From Actinokineospora pegani (lineage in GTDB: Bacteria > Actinomycetota > Actinomycetes > Mycobacteriales > Pseudonocardiaceae), in contig NZ_WHOL01000113.1 in assembly GCF_009745975.1 (NCBI RefSeq), forward strand, positions 1-64,000: a DNA stretch of 64,000 nt, read 5' to 3'. The notes beneath the pieces were generated by a model, which searched no databases, was not told where the DNA came from, and was given only the letters and a program-made list of their open reading frames with translations. The translations under genes and the position numbers were made by a program. Positions 17,904 through 26,852 of this stretch are shown in pieces (the first letter of the stretch is position 1; every line of letters begins with the position of its first letter).

Positions 17904-18827
17904 GTGACTGCTCTGGACACCAGGACTGACAGCGGGACCGATAGCGCGACCCAGGACAAGTACCTGACCCGCACCCCGTACCAGCTCGACCCCGTCGAGC
18001 GCGTCGACCCGACCGTGTGGTCGGGAGTCGACGGGCCGATCGACAGCGCGACGCTGGCGGCGCACGACAAGAACGGGTACTCGGTCTACCAGGACCTGCT
18101 CAGCCCTGGCGAGATCCAGGCCTACCGCGACGAGCTGTCGCGGCTGGCCGCGGACCCCGCGCTGCGGGGCGACGAGCGGACCATCGTCGAGCGCTCCACC
18201 GACGAGGTCCGCTCCATCTTCGAGGTGCACAAGATCAGCGACCTGATCGCCGAGCTGGTGCACGACCCCCGCGTGCTCGACCGCGCCCGGCAGGTTCTCG
18301 GTTCCGAGGTCACGGTGCACCAGAGCAGGGTCAACTACATGCCGGGTTTCAAGGGCCGGGGCTTCTACTGGCACTCGGACTTCGAGACCTGGCACGCGGA
18401 GGACGGCATGCCCGTGCCGCGAGCGGTGAGCATGTCGATCGCCCTCACCGACAACTACCCGTTCAACGGCGGGCTGATGGTGATGCCCGGCTCGCAGCGC
18501 ACCTTCGTGCCGTGCGCGGGGGAGACCCCGGACGAGCACTACAAGGCGTCGCTGACCGAGCAGGAGATCGGTGTGCCCAGCCACGAGCACATCACCGCGC
18601 TCGCCTCGGTGCACGGGATCGACCAGTTCACCGGCCCGGCGGGCTCGGCGCTGCTGTTCGACTCGAACCTGATGCACGGTTCGGGCAACAACATCACCCC
18701 GTTCCCCCGGTCGAACATCTTCGTGGTGTTCAACAGCGTGCAGAACGCTCTCGTCGAGCCGTTCGCGGCGTCCGCGCCACGCCCGGAATTCATCGCCTCG
18801 CGACAAAGCGCTCCGCTGTCCAGGTGA
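17904..18827 (+). CDS. ectD: ectoine 5-hydroxylase
   Basis: A 307-aa Fe(II)/2-oxoglutarate dioxygenase that makes 5-hydroxyectoine. Iron ligands are visible as H and D in FYWHSDFETWH and the distal His in NLMHGSGNNI. The conserved EctD stretch QSRVNYMPGFKGRGFYWHSD is intact. GTG 17904 is chosen because AAAGGAG lies 5 bases upstream; an ATG at 17889 lies upstream of that site and lacks its own. Ends the ectABCD operon, followed by a strong terminator. Confidence 0.95.
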   Translation: MTALDTRTDSGTDSATQDKYLTRTPYQLDPVERVDPTVWSGVDGPIDSATLAAHDKNGYSVYQDLLSPGEIQAYRDELSRLAADPALRGDERTIVERSTDEVRSIFEVHKISDLIAELVHDPRVLDRARQVLGSEVTVHQSRVNYMPGFKGRGFYWHSDFETWHAEDGMPVPRAVSMSIALTDNYPFNGGLMVMPGSQRTFVPCAGETPDEHYKASLTEQEIGVPSHEHITALASVHGIDQFTGPAGSALLFDSNLMHGSGNNITPFPRSNIFVVFNSVQNALVEPFAASAPRPEFIASRQSAPLSR

Positions 18828-18975
18828 CCCACCTGTTATCTGGCGAGTGCGCGCTGTTATGTTGGTAACGGCCGGGGCCGCGCGTCCCGGCGCTCCACCA
18901 CCGCTCGACCGGTGCCATGGCGGGGTTCCCGCTCGGGGTGGGTCCTGTCCAGGAACCGGTCGCGCTCGTGGAGTC

Positions 18976-19019
18976 CGGCCCCGTGGCCGCCGATATCGGG
19001 ATCGGCGGCCACGGGGCCG
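18976..19019 (+). terminator. 19-bp-stem terminator after ectD
   Basis: Perfect inverted repeat: CGGCCCCGTGGCCGCCGAT at 18976-18994 and its complement at 19001-19019, with the 6-nt loop ATCGGG, followed shortly by a TTTT run. It lies in the 396-bp gap between ectD and the SARP gene. The remainder of the gap (18828-18975 and 19020-19223) holds no gene I can support. Confidence 0.88.
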
Positions 19020-19223
19020 AACCCGTTTTGGCGGCCGGTGACAACTGCGGGCGCCCATTCCCACTAAATCGCCTCCGCGCCGCCGGCGTCCCACCGAGCC
19101 GGGGAGACGGGTGGTGGTGGAAATCCCCGCGGTGATTAGGCCGTTGGGTTGACTCCGCCCACAACTACTGCCTGAAGGCGAGGCAAGCTCTAGGTTTGGG
19201 CCGGGGAGGAAGCCCGGACGGGG

Positions 19224-22031
19224 GTGGTGGGGATGGCGCACGAGTGGATCTCGCGCGGGGAGTCGACGAAGCCGGTGTTCTGCGTGCTGGGACCGGTGGG
19301 GGTGGTGGTCGGCGACCGGGCGGTGGTGCCGGGCGGGCCGGGCATCGGCGGCCTGCTGGCGATGCTGCTGCTCGAGCCCAACCAGGTCGTGCCGGTCGAG
19401 CGGATCGTCGACGTGCTGTGGGACCACGAGCCCCCGGCGACGGCGCGCACGATCGTGCAGGGCTACATCTCGCGGCTGCGCAAGTGGTTGTCCACAGTGG
19501 ATGCCGAGGGCAGTACGCGGATCCAGACCAGCGGCGCGGGCTACCGGCTGGCCATCGACGAGGCGCAGATCGATGTGGCGCTGGCCAAGCGGCTGCTGGC
19601 CGACTCGCGCGGCAAGCCCGCCCGCGTGCGCGCCGAGCTGCTGGGCAGGGCGCAGTCGCTGTGGCGCGGCCCGGAGCTGTCCGACATCGCGGGCCGGGTG
19701 CGCGCGCCGGAGCTGGGCGAGCTGCGGCTGACGATCATCGAGGCCAGGCTCGACGCGGACCTGGAGCTGGGCCGCCACGACGAGGTGATCGGCGAGCTGG
19801 TGGCGCTGGTCGACACGCACCCGTTCCGCGAGCACCTGGTCGGGCAGCTCGTCCTCGCCCTCTACCGCTCCGGGCGCCGCGCCGCCGCGCTCGAGTTCTA
19901 CCAGCGCTTCGCGCACCGGGCGGCCGGTGAGCTGGGCCTGGACCCGGGCCCCGGCCTGCGCGAGCTGCACAGCAGGGTCCTGCGCGACGACACCACCCTG
20001 CTCGAACCCCGCCCCGCGCCGGTGGTCACGCCCCGGCTGGGCGTGCTCGTGCCCGCGCAGCTCCCGCCCGCGCCGTCCGGCTTCACCGGCCGGGGCGAGG
20101 ACCTGGCGTGGCTGGACCGGCTGTGCGCCTCCGGCGACGGCATCGCGCCCGTCGTCGGCGTGCTCGCCGGGGCCGCGGGCGTGGGCAAGTCCTCGCTCGT
20201 GGTGGTGTGGGGGGCCCGCTCGGCGGAGCAGTTCCCCGGCGGCACCCTGTTCGCCTCGCTCAACGGCTTCGACCCGGTGCACCAGCCCGCGGACCCGGCG
20301 GCCGTGCTCGGCCGCTTCCTGCTGGCCCTCGGGGTCGCCCAGGAGGACGTGCCGGAGGCCCGGGCCGACCGGGTCGCGCTCTACCGCACGCTGCTCGCCG
20401 AGCGGCGGGTGCTGGTGGTCCTCGACGACGCCCGCGACTCCGACCAGGTCCTGCCGCTGCTGCCCGGCGCCAGCACGTCGGTGGTGCTGGTGACCAGCCG
20501 CCGCAGGCTCGACGGGCTGCTGGCACTGGGCGCGCGGCTGCGCGTGGTCGACCCGCTGGCCCCGGCCGAGGCCGAGGCGGTGCTCGCCGACGCGGGCGCC
20601 GACGTCGCCGCGCCCAAGCTGGCCAGGCTGGCCCAGCTCTGCGGGTACCTGCCGCTGGCGCTGCGCATCGTCGGCGCCCAGCTCACCGGCAGTCCGCAGT
20701 GGTCGGTCGACGAACTGGTCGAGCGGCTGGCCGACGAGCGGACCAGGCTGGGCGCGCTGCGCGTCGCCGACACCGACACCGGGGTGCGCGCCGCCCTCGA
20801 CGTGACCGTGGCCGCGCTGCGCCCGGACCTGGTGGCCGCGCTGCGCGCGCTGGGCGCGGTGCCGGGGCGGGCGACCGGTCCGCACCTGGTCGCCGCGCTC
20901 ACCGGGACCGAGGTGGGCACCGCCCGCGAGCACCTGCGCGCGCTGGCCGCCAGCTTCCTGGTCGGCGAGCAGGCGCGCGACGCCTTCGGCGCCCACGACC
21001 TGGTCCGCCTCTACGCCCGCGACCTGGTCGCGGACCGCGCCGCCGCGCTCGGCGACGTGCTCGACTTCTACCTGGCCGCCGCCGACACCGCCCGCCGCCA
21101 CCTGCGGGCCGCGGCCGACGGCCCGCGGATCGCGGTCCCCGCCGAGCTGCCGCTGCCGTCGCTGCCCGACCGCGACGCCGCGCTGGACTGGTTCGAGGCC
21201 GAGTGGCCCAACCTGCTGGCCGCGCTGGCCAAGGGCGCCGAGCTGGACCTGCACGACCGGGTGTGGCGGCTGGCGCGGCTGTGCGGGGAGTTCCGCCGGA
21301 CCCGCCCGCGCCGCGACGACTGGGAGTGGCTGATCGGCCTGGGCCTGGACTCCGCGCGGGCCGCGGGCGACCGGCGCGGCGAGGTGTGGCTGCGGCTGAG
21401 CCGGTGCGTGCTGCTGAGCCGCTTCGGGCTGGAGGCCGAGCTGCTCGCCGACGGGGAGCGGGCGGTCGTCGTCGCCACGGAGCTGCGCGACCCGCTGCTG
21501 ATGACGATGAGCTTCAACACCGTCGCCAGCGCCCACTACGGCCAGGGCAGGCTGGCCGACGCGCTCTCGGGCTACCGCAAGGCGCTGGAGCTGGCGACGG
21601 CCGCCGACTACCGGCTGGGCGAGGCCAACCTGCACAACAACATCGCGCAGGTGCACCGGATGGCGGGCGAGGCCGAGCGGGCCGTGCGGCCGCAATCGCT
21701 TGCGGTGGCGATGTACCGGGAGATCGGCGACCTCGGCTTCGTCGGCCTCGCCCTGGCCAACCTGGCCGAGCTCGAGCACCAACTGGGCAGGCCGGAGCCC
21801 GCGCGGGCGCACGCCGCCGAGGCCATCTCGCTCGCGGTGGACAACGAGCTCGGCCTCACCGAGGCGTTCGCCAGGGAGGTCATGGCCCGGCTGCACGAGG
21901 ACGACGGCGACACCGAGGTCGCCCGCGCCGAGCTGACGCGCTCGCTGGAGCTCTACCGGGCCGCCCAGTCGCCCGCCGCGGCGACCGTCCAAGAGCGACT
22001 GGGGAAGCTCACTGGTCAGCCGTCCGTTTAG
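19224..22031 (+). CDS. AfsR/SARP-family transcriptional regulator with NB-ARC and TPR domains
   Basis: A 935-aa regulator. An OmpR-like winged helix (about 15-105, with VPVERIVDVLWDHEPP and GAGYRL) is followed by a bacterial transcriptional activator domain (about 110-260), an NTPase domain with Walker A AGAAGVGKSS and Walker B VLVVLDDA, and C-terminal TPR-like helices. Such AfsR-type proteins integrate signals, often via Ser/Thr kinases, to activate secondary metabolism. No biosynthetic cluster is adjacent, so the target is unclear. GTG 19224 or ATG 19233 may be the start. Monocistronic by context. Confidence 0.9.
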   Translation: MVGMAHEWISRGESTKPVFCVLGPVGVVVGDRAVVPGGPGIGGLLAMLLLEPNQVVPVERIVDVLWDHEPPATARTIVQGYISRLRKWLSTVDAEGSTRIQTSGAGYRLAIDEAQIDVALAKRLLADSRGKPARVRAELLGRAQSLWRGPELSDIAGRVRAPELGELRLTIIEARLDADLELGRHDEVIGELVALVDTHPFREHLVGQLVLALYRSGRRAAALEFYQRFAHRAAGELGLDPGPGLRELHSRVLRDDTTLLEPRPAPVVTPRLGVLVPAQLPPAPSGFTGRGEDLAWLDRLCASGDGIAPVVGVLAGAAGVGKSSLVVVWGARSAEQFPGGTLFASLNGFDPVHQPADPAAVLGRFLLALGVAQEDVPEARADRVALYRTLLAERRVLVVLDDARDSDQVLPLLPGASTSVVLVTSRRRLDGLLALGARLRVVDPLAPAEAEAVLADAGADVAAPKLARLAQLCGYLPLALRIVGAQLTGSPQWSVDELVERLADERTRLGALRVADTDTGVRAALDVTVAALRPDLVAALRALGAVPGRATGPHLVAALTGTEVGTAREHLRALAASFLVGEQARDAFGAHDLVRLYARDLVADRAAALGDVLDFYLAAADTARRHLRAAADGPRIAVPAELPLPSLPDRDAALDWFEAEWPNLLAALAKGAELDLHDRVWRLARLCGEFRRTRPRRDDWEWLIGLGLDSARAAGDRRGEVWLRLSRCVLLSRFGLEAELLADGERAVVVATELRDPLLMTMSFNTVASAHYGQGRLADALSGYRKALELATAADYRLGEANLHNNIAQVHRMAGEAERAVRPQSLAVAMYREIGDLGFVGLALANLAELEHQLGRPEPARAHAAEAISLAVDNELGLTEAFAREVMARLHEDDGDTEVARAELTRSLELYRAAQSPAAATVQERLGKLTGQPSV

Positions 22032-22073
22032 CGAACAGTTAGCCGACGTCCCAGTCGGACTGGAAGAGTTTTC

Positions 22074-22108
22074 CCCGGGCGCCGATCTCGCTGTCGACGG
22101 CGCCCGGG
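22074..22108. terminator. hairpin after the SARP gene
   Basis: An 11-bp perfect inverted repeat, CCCGGGCGCCG at 22074-22084 and CGGCGCCCGGG at 22098-22108, in the 188-bp convergent gap. It follows a TTTT run on the + strand and would end the SARP transcript or, read leftward, the hydrolase transcript. Confidence 0.7.
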
Positions 22109-22138
22109 TGGCGACGAGTGGGGGCGCGCCACCGCAGG

Positions 22139-22174
22139 CCGGCCGGTGACACCCGGGGGGAGTGTCCCGGCCGG
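22139..22174. terminator. second hairpin in the SARP/hydrolase convergent gap
   Basis: CCGGCCGGTGACAC at 22139-22152 pairs with GTGTCCCGGCCGG at 22162-22174 with one bulged base. It lies nearer the leftward SGNH hydrolase stop at 22220 and is the likelier terminator for that gene. Confidence 0.6.
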
Positions 22175-22219
22175 TCCGCACATCCGGGAACTCCGTCTAA
22201 GGAAGCGACTGTTCGCCCG

Positions 22220-22999
22220 CTACAGCGACGCCGTCCCGTAGGGCTGCAACTCCGGGCGCTTGGGCAGCAGACCGTCCCCAAGGGACTCCCCGCGGATCTG
22301 GCGGGCCACCCAGGGCAGCAGGTGCGTGGTGGTCCACGTCAGATCGTCCTGGCGCATCCGCAGCCAGGGCTTGGGCTCCTCCGGCGGCAGCGGCTCGCGC
22401 CAGTCCTCGGTGACCGGGATGCCGAGCACCTCGGCCGCGCGCAGGGCGATGCGCCGGTGCCCGTCGCTGGAGAAGTGCAGGCGGTCGTCGCACCAGGCCC
22501 GCTTGTCGTGCAGGACGTCCATCGACCACAGGTCGACCACGCGGGCGCCGCGGCGCTCGGCGATGGCGTGCAGGTGGCCGTTGTAGATGCCCACCTTGCC
22601 CCGGACGCGGCGCAGCAGCGGCTGCACCTTCGGGTCCGGCCCGGTGAACAGCAGCACCTCGGACCCGGCCGCGCGCAGCCGCGCCACGGCGCCGTCGAAC
22701 ATGCTCGCGACCTCGTCGACGTCGGAGCCCGGGGTGATCAGGTCGTTGCCCCCGCCGCAGATCGTGACCAGGTCCGGCGCGTTCTCCGCGGCCAGCGGCA
22801 CCTGCTCGTCGACGATCTCGCGCAGCATCTTGCCGCGCAGCGCCAGGTTCGCGTACTGGAACCCGGGCCGCTGCCCGGCCATCGCGCCGGCCAGCCGGTC
22901 GGCCCACCCGACGCAGCCGCCCTCCGGTCCGTCGTCTCCCATGCCCTCGGTGAAACTGTCCCCGATGGCGACCCAGCTCTCCCACCCGTGCACAGGCAC
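22220..22999 (-). CDS. SGNH/GDSL-family hydrolase
   Basis: About 259 aa. Block I is AIGDSFTEGMGDD (nucleophile Ser), block II includes NLALRGK, block III is CGGGNDLI, and block V is DRLHFSSDGH with the catalytic Asp and His. No signal peptide is seen, so it is a cytoplasmic esterase or acyl hydrolase of unknown substrate. Start ambiguous: GTG 22999 or GTG 22993 follow AGGGAGGG. A TTG at 23047 would add an unconserved leader. Confidence 0.88.
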   Translation of the reverse strand: MPVHGWESWVAIGDSFTEGMGDDGPEGGCVGWADRLAGAMAGQRPGFQYANLALRGKMLREIVDEQVPLAAENAPDLVTICGGGNDLITPGSDVDEVASMFDGAVARLRAAGSEVLLFTGPDPKVQPLLRRVRGKVGIYNGHLHAIAERRGARVVDLWSMDVLHDKRAWCDDRLHFSSDGHRRIALRAAEVLGIPVTEDWREPLPPEEPKPWLRMRQDDLTWTTTHLLPWVARQIRGESLGDGLLPKRPELQPYGTASL

Positions 23000-23047
23000 G
23001 GCCCTCCCTCGCTTCGCCTTGGAATCTCCTCCGGTTGCCCTACTCAA

Positions 23048-23543
23048 CCAACTCGACAGTCTGCACTGGCATTCCCCGCCCGTGCCATGATCGTCCGGCG
23101 GCGCGGTCGGATCAGCTTAGGAAACGGGACCGACATAGACCACCCGTTTGACGGGGAACGCATGAGTATGGCCCCCTCGCCCCGCTCGCCCGCGCCCGGA
23201 GTCGGGCGACGCGAACCCGCCGCCACGGTCCGGCGTCCCGGCGGGGACCGTTTCGGCCCGTTCGGGATGTCCAGCCCCGAATGCGGTGGCCCGGAGGCGC
23301 GACGGCGCGGACCCCGGACAGAGCGGCCGGGCGATCGCGGTCGTTTCTGTTTCCCCTCAACGGTTCGCGCAGGCCCAAGGCGCTGGGCGGCCCGGCGTCC
23401 GGGACCGGGCCGCTGTCCCCGCAGAGCCGCGCCTGACCTGGTGTGACCGTCCCTGAGCAGCGCAAACGTTTGGAGCGGCAGCTCAACGGGATCACATCCC
23501 ACATGGGCTACCTAACCCGGCGTCCGTGCGGCAGGCTGGGACC
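23048..23543. other. about 500-bp intergenic region, no convincing gene
   Basis: A divergent gap between the SGNH hydrolase and the DUF3159 gene. It holds promoters by position. A 94-codon frame from ATG 23162 with GGGG upstream encodes a Pro/Arg/Gly-rich sequence with ordinary out-of-frame composition, and I do not accept it. A run with fewer GC bases (about 23090-23150) may be the hydrolase promoter. Confidence 0.4.
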
Positions 23544-24182
23544 GTGACCGCTCCCACCGATTCGCTCGCCGACCTGCTCGGCGGAAAGCGAGGCGCGCTC
23601 GACGTGACAGCGCCGCCGCTGGCTTTCGCGATCGGCTGGCTCGCCGCCGGGCAGTCGATCGGCTGGGGTTCGGTCGTGGCGCTGGCCGTGGCGGCAGGCA
23701 TCGCGGTGTGGCGCTTGTCACGTGGCGAGAAGATCGTGGCCGTCCTCGGCGGACTCGGCGCTGTCGCCGTCGGCGCCCTCATCGCCCTCTACACCGGCCG
23801 CGCCGAGGACTTCTTCCTCGTCCAGTTGTTGTCGAACGCCCTCAGCGCCCTCGCCTTCGCGCTGAGCATCCTCGTCCGCTGGCCGCTGCTGGGCGTCATC
23901 GTGGGACTGCTGCTGGGGCAGAAGGCCCGCTGGCGCCGCGATCCCGCCCTGGTGCGCGCGTACGGCAGGGCCAGTTGGGTGTGGACGGGGCAGTACCTGC
24001 TCCGCGTGCTCGTCTACGGCTACCTGTGGTGGTCGGCCCAGGTGGTCGCCCTGACCGTCGCCAGGGTCGCCATGTCCTGGCCGCTGTTCGCCGTCGTCCT
24101 GGCGGTGAGCGCGCTGGTGCTCCAGCGCAGCCTGCCCGAGGGCCACCCCGGCATCCGACACCCGCGGGCGGCCCGGGACTGA
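23544..24182 (+). CDS. DUF3159 family integral membrane protein
   Basis: About 212 aa with five to six hydrophobic helices, the first near DVTAPPLAFAIGWLAAGQS. The features LLGGKRGALD, SILVRWPLLGVIVGLLLG and WWSAQVVALTVARVAMSWP are typical of the actinobacterial DUF3159 family, whose function is unknown. GTG 23544 starts six codons after the first possible start. Its TGA at 24180-24182 abuts the stop of the convergent kinase gene with no intervening base. Confidence 0.8.
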   Translation: MTAPTDSLADLLGGKRGALDVTAPPLAFAIGWLAAGQSIGWGSVVALAVAAGIAVWRLSRGEKIVAVLGGLGAVAVGALIALYTGRAEDFFLVQLLSNALSALAFALSILVRWPLLGVIVGLLLGQKARWRRDPALVRAYGRASWVWTGQYLLRVLVYGYLWWSAQVVALTVARVAMSWPLFAVVLAVSALVLQRSLPEGHPGIRHPRAARD

Positions 24183-25085
24183 TCAAGCCCCGTCGACCGG
24201 GTGCGGCATCGTCCCGAACGCCATCAGCCCGGCCAGCCAGGCCGCGCCCATCGCGCCGTCGTCGGCCGCCCGCGTGCTGTGCGCGCCCAGCAACTCCCGC
24301 AGCCGCGCCCCGACCGGGTTGTCGTCGGCGGCCACCGACCCCGCCAGGACGACCGGCCCCGACTCCCACGCCGCCTCGGCCTCCGTCGCCAGTGCCAGTG
24401 CCGCGCGTTCGACGATGTCCCCGGCCACCGGGTCCGCGCGCAGCGCGGTGACCAGCGGCGCGAAGGTGGCCAGGTGCACCGGCGGGTTGGTGTTGCAGGT
24501 GTGGATCAGCGTCCCGAAGTCGGCCACGCCCGCCTGCTCCAGCACGGCGGTGGGCAGCGCCCCCAGCGGCAGCCCGGACTGCAGCGCCCGCAGCGTCGCC
24601 CGCACCGCCTCGCGGCCGATCCAGTGCGCCGAGCCCTCGTCGCCGAGCAGCCAGCCGAAGCCGCCGCAGGTGCGCGCGCGGCGGCGGCCGGAGATGCCCA
24701 TGGCGATCGAGCCGGTCCCCGAGATCACCACCGCGCCGTCCGGCGCGGCCGTCCCGGAGGCGAACGCCACCTCGGCGTCGGTCAGCACCAGCGGGGCCGC
24801 GGTCAGGCCCGCGCGGGCGAAGGCGGTGTGGAACAGCGCGGCCACGCCGGGGTCGACCAGCTTCGACGAGCCCGCCATGCCCACCACGCAGCCCTCGGCC
24901 GCCGCGCCGCGCAGCGCGCTCGCGATCGCCTCGCCCATCCTGGCCGCGGCGACCTGCGGCGGGTGCGAGTTCGGGTTGGCCCCGCCCGCCTCACCGCGGC
25001 CCAGGACCGCGCCCGCCCGGTCGACGGCGACCGCGCGGGTCCGGGTGCCCCCGGCGTCCACGCCGACGACCACGTCCGTGTTCAC
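24183..25085 (-). CDS. N-acetylglucosamine kinase-like protein (BadF/BadG/BcrA/BcrD ATPase family)
   Basis: A 300-aa ASKHA-fold kinase. The phosphate-1 motif is VGVDAGGTRTRAVAVD and phosphate-2 is VVISGTGSIAMG. GWLLGDEGSAHWIGREA and VVLAGSVAADDNP are typical of GlcNAc kinases. It probably phosphorylates GlcNAc or a related amino sugar. The nearby SIS-domain protein and DasR homologue, both amino-sugar linked, support this. It ends immediately at the convergent DUF3159 stop. Confidence 0.87.
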   Translation of the reverse strand: MNTDVVVGVDAGGTRTRAVAVDRAGAVLGRGEAGGANPNSHPPQVAAARMGEAIASALRGAAAEGCVVGMAGSSKLVDPGVAALFHTAFARAGLTAAPLVLTDAEVAFASGTAAPDGAVVISGTGSIAMGISGRRRARTCGGFGWLLGDEGSAHWIGREAVRATLRALQSGLPLGALPTAVLEQAGVADFGTLIHTCNTNPPVHLATFAPLVTALRADPVAGDIVERAALALATEAEAAWESGPVVLAGSVAADDNPVGARLRELLGAHSTRAADDGAMGAAWLAGLMAFGTMPHPVDGA

Positions 25086-25142
25086 CCGATCCCCCCATTC
25101 GTGACTGGGCCGTTTGGCGTAACATCTGCCGTGCCCGCTCCG

Positions 25143-25637
25143 TTAAACCCCCTCGACGGAGCGGGCACCTTCTTGTCCGACGCCGCCGAGCGCGCCGGGG
25201 CCCGGCTCGACCGAGACCTCCCGCACCCGCAACTCCTCGTCGCACCCCGCGCAGCGCACCACCGCGTGCGTCGCCTGCCCGCAACCCCGGTGGCGCAGCA
25301 CCGCGGGCGCGCCCGCGCCGCCGTCGAGCCACTGGTCGCCCCAGCGCATGATCGCGGCCAGCGCGGGGAAGAAGTCGCGGCCCATGTCGGTCAGCGCGTA
25401 CTCGTGCCTGGTCGGGCGCTCCTGGTACTGGACGCGCCGCAGCACGCCCGCCTCGGTCAGCCGGTCCAGCCGCTCGGCCAGGGTGTTGCGGGCGATGCCC
25501 AGGTCGGCCTGGAAGCGGTCGAACCGGCGGGTGCCCAGGAACGCCTGCCGCAGCACGAGCAGCGTCCACTGGTCGCCGAGCAGGTCCATGGTCCTGGCGA
25601 CCGAGCAAGGCCACTGCGCGAACGACGTCCTCCGCAT
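25143..25637 (-). CDS. HxlR-family winged-helix transcriptional regulator
   Basis: A 164-aa HxlR-type regulator. It opens CSVARTMDLLGDQWTLLVLR and continues with FDRFQADLGIARNTLAERL (recognition helix) and the wing HEYALTDMGRDF. A C-terminal pair of Cys residues (CAGCDEEL) could bind metal. It lies between amino-sugar genes on the same strand, 57 bp from the GlcNAc-kinase start and 29 bp after the SIS gene, so it may be in the same transcript. Confidence 0.88.
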   Translation of the reverse strand: MRRTSFAQWPCSVARTMDLLGDQWTLLVLRQAFLGTRRFDRFQADLGIARNTLAERLDRLTEAGVLRRVQYQERPTRHEYALTDMGRDFFPALAAIMRWGDQWLDGGAGAPAVLRHRGCGQATHAVVRCAGCDEELRVREVSVEPGPGALGGVGQEGARSVEGV

Positions 25638-25666
25638 CCGGGCAGTCTAGGCCGAGTCGACCGCGC

Positions 25667-26704
25667 TCAGCGGGTCCGCGTGACCTTGTCCAGCCCGCGG
25701 GGCTGATCCGGGTCGACCCCCCTGGCCAGCGCGAGGCGCAGCGCCAGCGACTGCACCGGCAGCACCTCGAGGATCGGCGCCACCTCCTCGGCCGTGCCCG
25801 GCAGCGGGATGTGCAGCGACTCCACCGCCGGGCGCAGCGAACCGACGCTGATCAGCTCGGCGCCGTGCGCGCGCACCCGCGGCAGGACCTCGCCCAGCGC
25901 CGTCCCGCCCGCCCCCGCGCTGCTGATCGCCAGCGCCGCCGTCTCGCCATCGATGGCGGCGACCGGGCCGTGCAGCAGGTCGGCGCCGCTGTGGGAGCGG
26001 GCGGACAGGTAGCTGGTCTCGGCCAGCTTGAGCGCGGCCTCCGCGGCGGTCGCCGACGAGTAGCCGCGGCCGGTGGTGATCATCCGGTCGACGAACCGCA
26101 GGCGCTCGGCGGCCGCGCCGGTGGCCGCCGCGGTGGACTCGAGCGCCTCGGCGGCGAGGTCGCCCAGCGCGGCGGCGTGCTCGCCGTCGCCGCCGCGCAC
26201 CGCGTCGACCAGCAGGTACAGCGCCATCAGGGTGGCGCTGTAGGTCTTGGTCGCGGCGACGGCCAGCTCCGGGCCCGCGCCGATGTCGACGGCGAGCTCC
26301 GTGGTCCCGGCCAGCGGGGAGGCGGGCGTGTTGGTGACCGCGACGGTCAGCGCGCCCTGCTCGCGCGCCGCGCGGGTCGCCTCCACCAGGTCGGGGGAGC
26401 CGCCGCTCTGGCTCACGGCGACCCAGAGCACGCCCGACAGGTCGGGCCGCGCGCCGTAGAGGGTGGTCGTCGAGGGGGAGACCAACCCGCACGGGAGCTG
26501 GAGCAGCACCTCGCACAGGTACTTCGCGTACAGCGCGGCGTGGTCGCTGGACCCGCGCGCGGCCAGCAGGACGAAGCGCGGCGGGCGGGCGGAGATCCGC
26601 GCGGCCACCTCAGCCACCGCTGTCCGCTGCCGCGCCGCGGCGGACAGCAGCCCCGGCTGCTCGGCGATCTCGGCCCGCATCAGCCGTCCCGGCTCGTCCG
26701 CCAT
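25667..26704 (-). CDS. SIS-domain sugar isomerase/deaminase-like protein (GlmS C-terminal type)
   Basis: A 345-aa protein with two SIS domains and no glutaminase domain. The first has LAARGSSDHAALYAKY and VAVSQSGGSPDLVEATR; the second has GRGYSSATAAEAALKLAE and GPVAAID. Such proteins bind phosphosugars; several are glucosamine-6-phosphate deaminases or isomerases. It is divergent from the DasR homologue across a dre-like operator, which places it in amino-sugar catabolism. ATG 26704 follows GAGGAG. Likely operon with the HxlR regulator and sugar kinase. Confidence 0.88.
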   Translation of the reverse strand: MADEPGRLMRAEIAEQPGLLSAAARQRTAVAEVAARISARPPRFVLLAARGSSDHAALYAKYLCEVLLQLPCGLVSPSTTTLYGARPDLSGVLWVAVSQSGGSPDLVEATRAAREQGALTVAVTNTPASPLAGTTELAVDIGAGPELAVAATKTYSATLMALYLLVDAVRGGDGEHAAALGDLAAEALESTAAATGAAAERLRFVDRMITTGRGYSSATAAEAALKLAETSYLSARSHSGADLLHGPVAAIDGETAALAISSAGAGGTALGEVLPRVRAHGAELISVGSLRPAVESLHIPLPGTAEEVAPILEVLPVQSLALRLALARGVDPDQPRGLDKVTRTR

Positions 26705-26742
26705 CCGTCCGCTCCTCGTGTGGGTGACCAGTGCAGGGAGAA

Positions 26743-26758
26743 TAAGGTCTAGACCAAT
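26743..26758. promoter_or_regulatory. DasR-responsive-element (dre)-like operator
   Basis: The sequence TAAGGTCTAGACCAAT contains the perfect 10-bp palindrome GGTCTAGACC, the core of the Streptomyces dre consensus (A-C/G-TGGTCTAGACCA-G/C-T). About 12 of 16 consensus bases match by eye. It is 39 bp upstream of the SIS gene start and 95 bp upstream of the dasR-like start, so both could be DasR targets. Confidence 0.82.
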
Positions 26759-26852
26759 GTTACCAGCGTGCCACGCGTCGCGGGGGTTTGATCGCCCGTC
26801 GGGCGCCGGGCAGGGCATCCTGTAGGTGGACACACTTCTTGAAGGGACACCC

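Noticed and set aside
16899..22181. A long minus-strand open frame opposite ectB-ectD and the SARP gene
   Set aside because: Same reason: a shadow of strongly supported + strand genes, with no recognisable domain.
23162..23446. A 94-codon frame with GGGG before the ATG
   Set aside because: Composition is Pro/Arg/Gly-rich with weak third-position bias and no family resemblance; not enough to call a gene.
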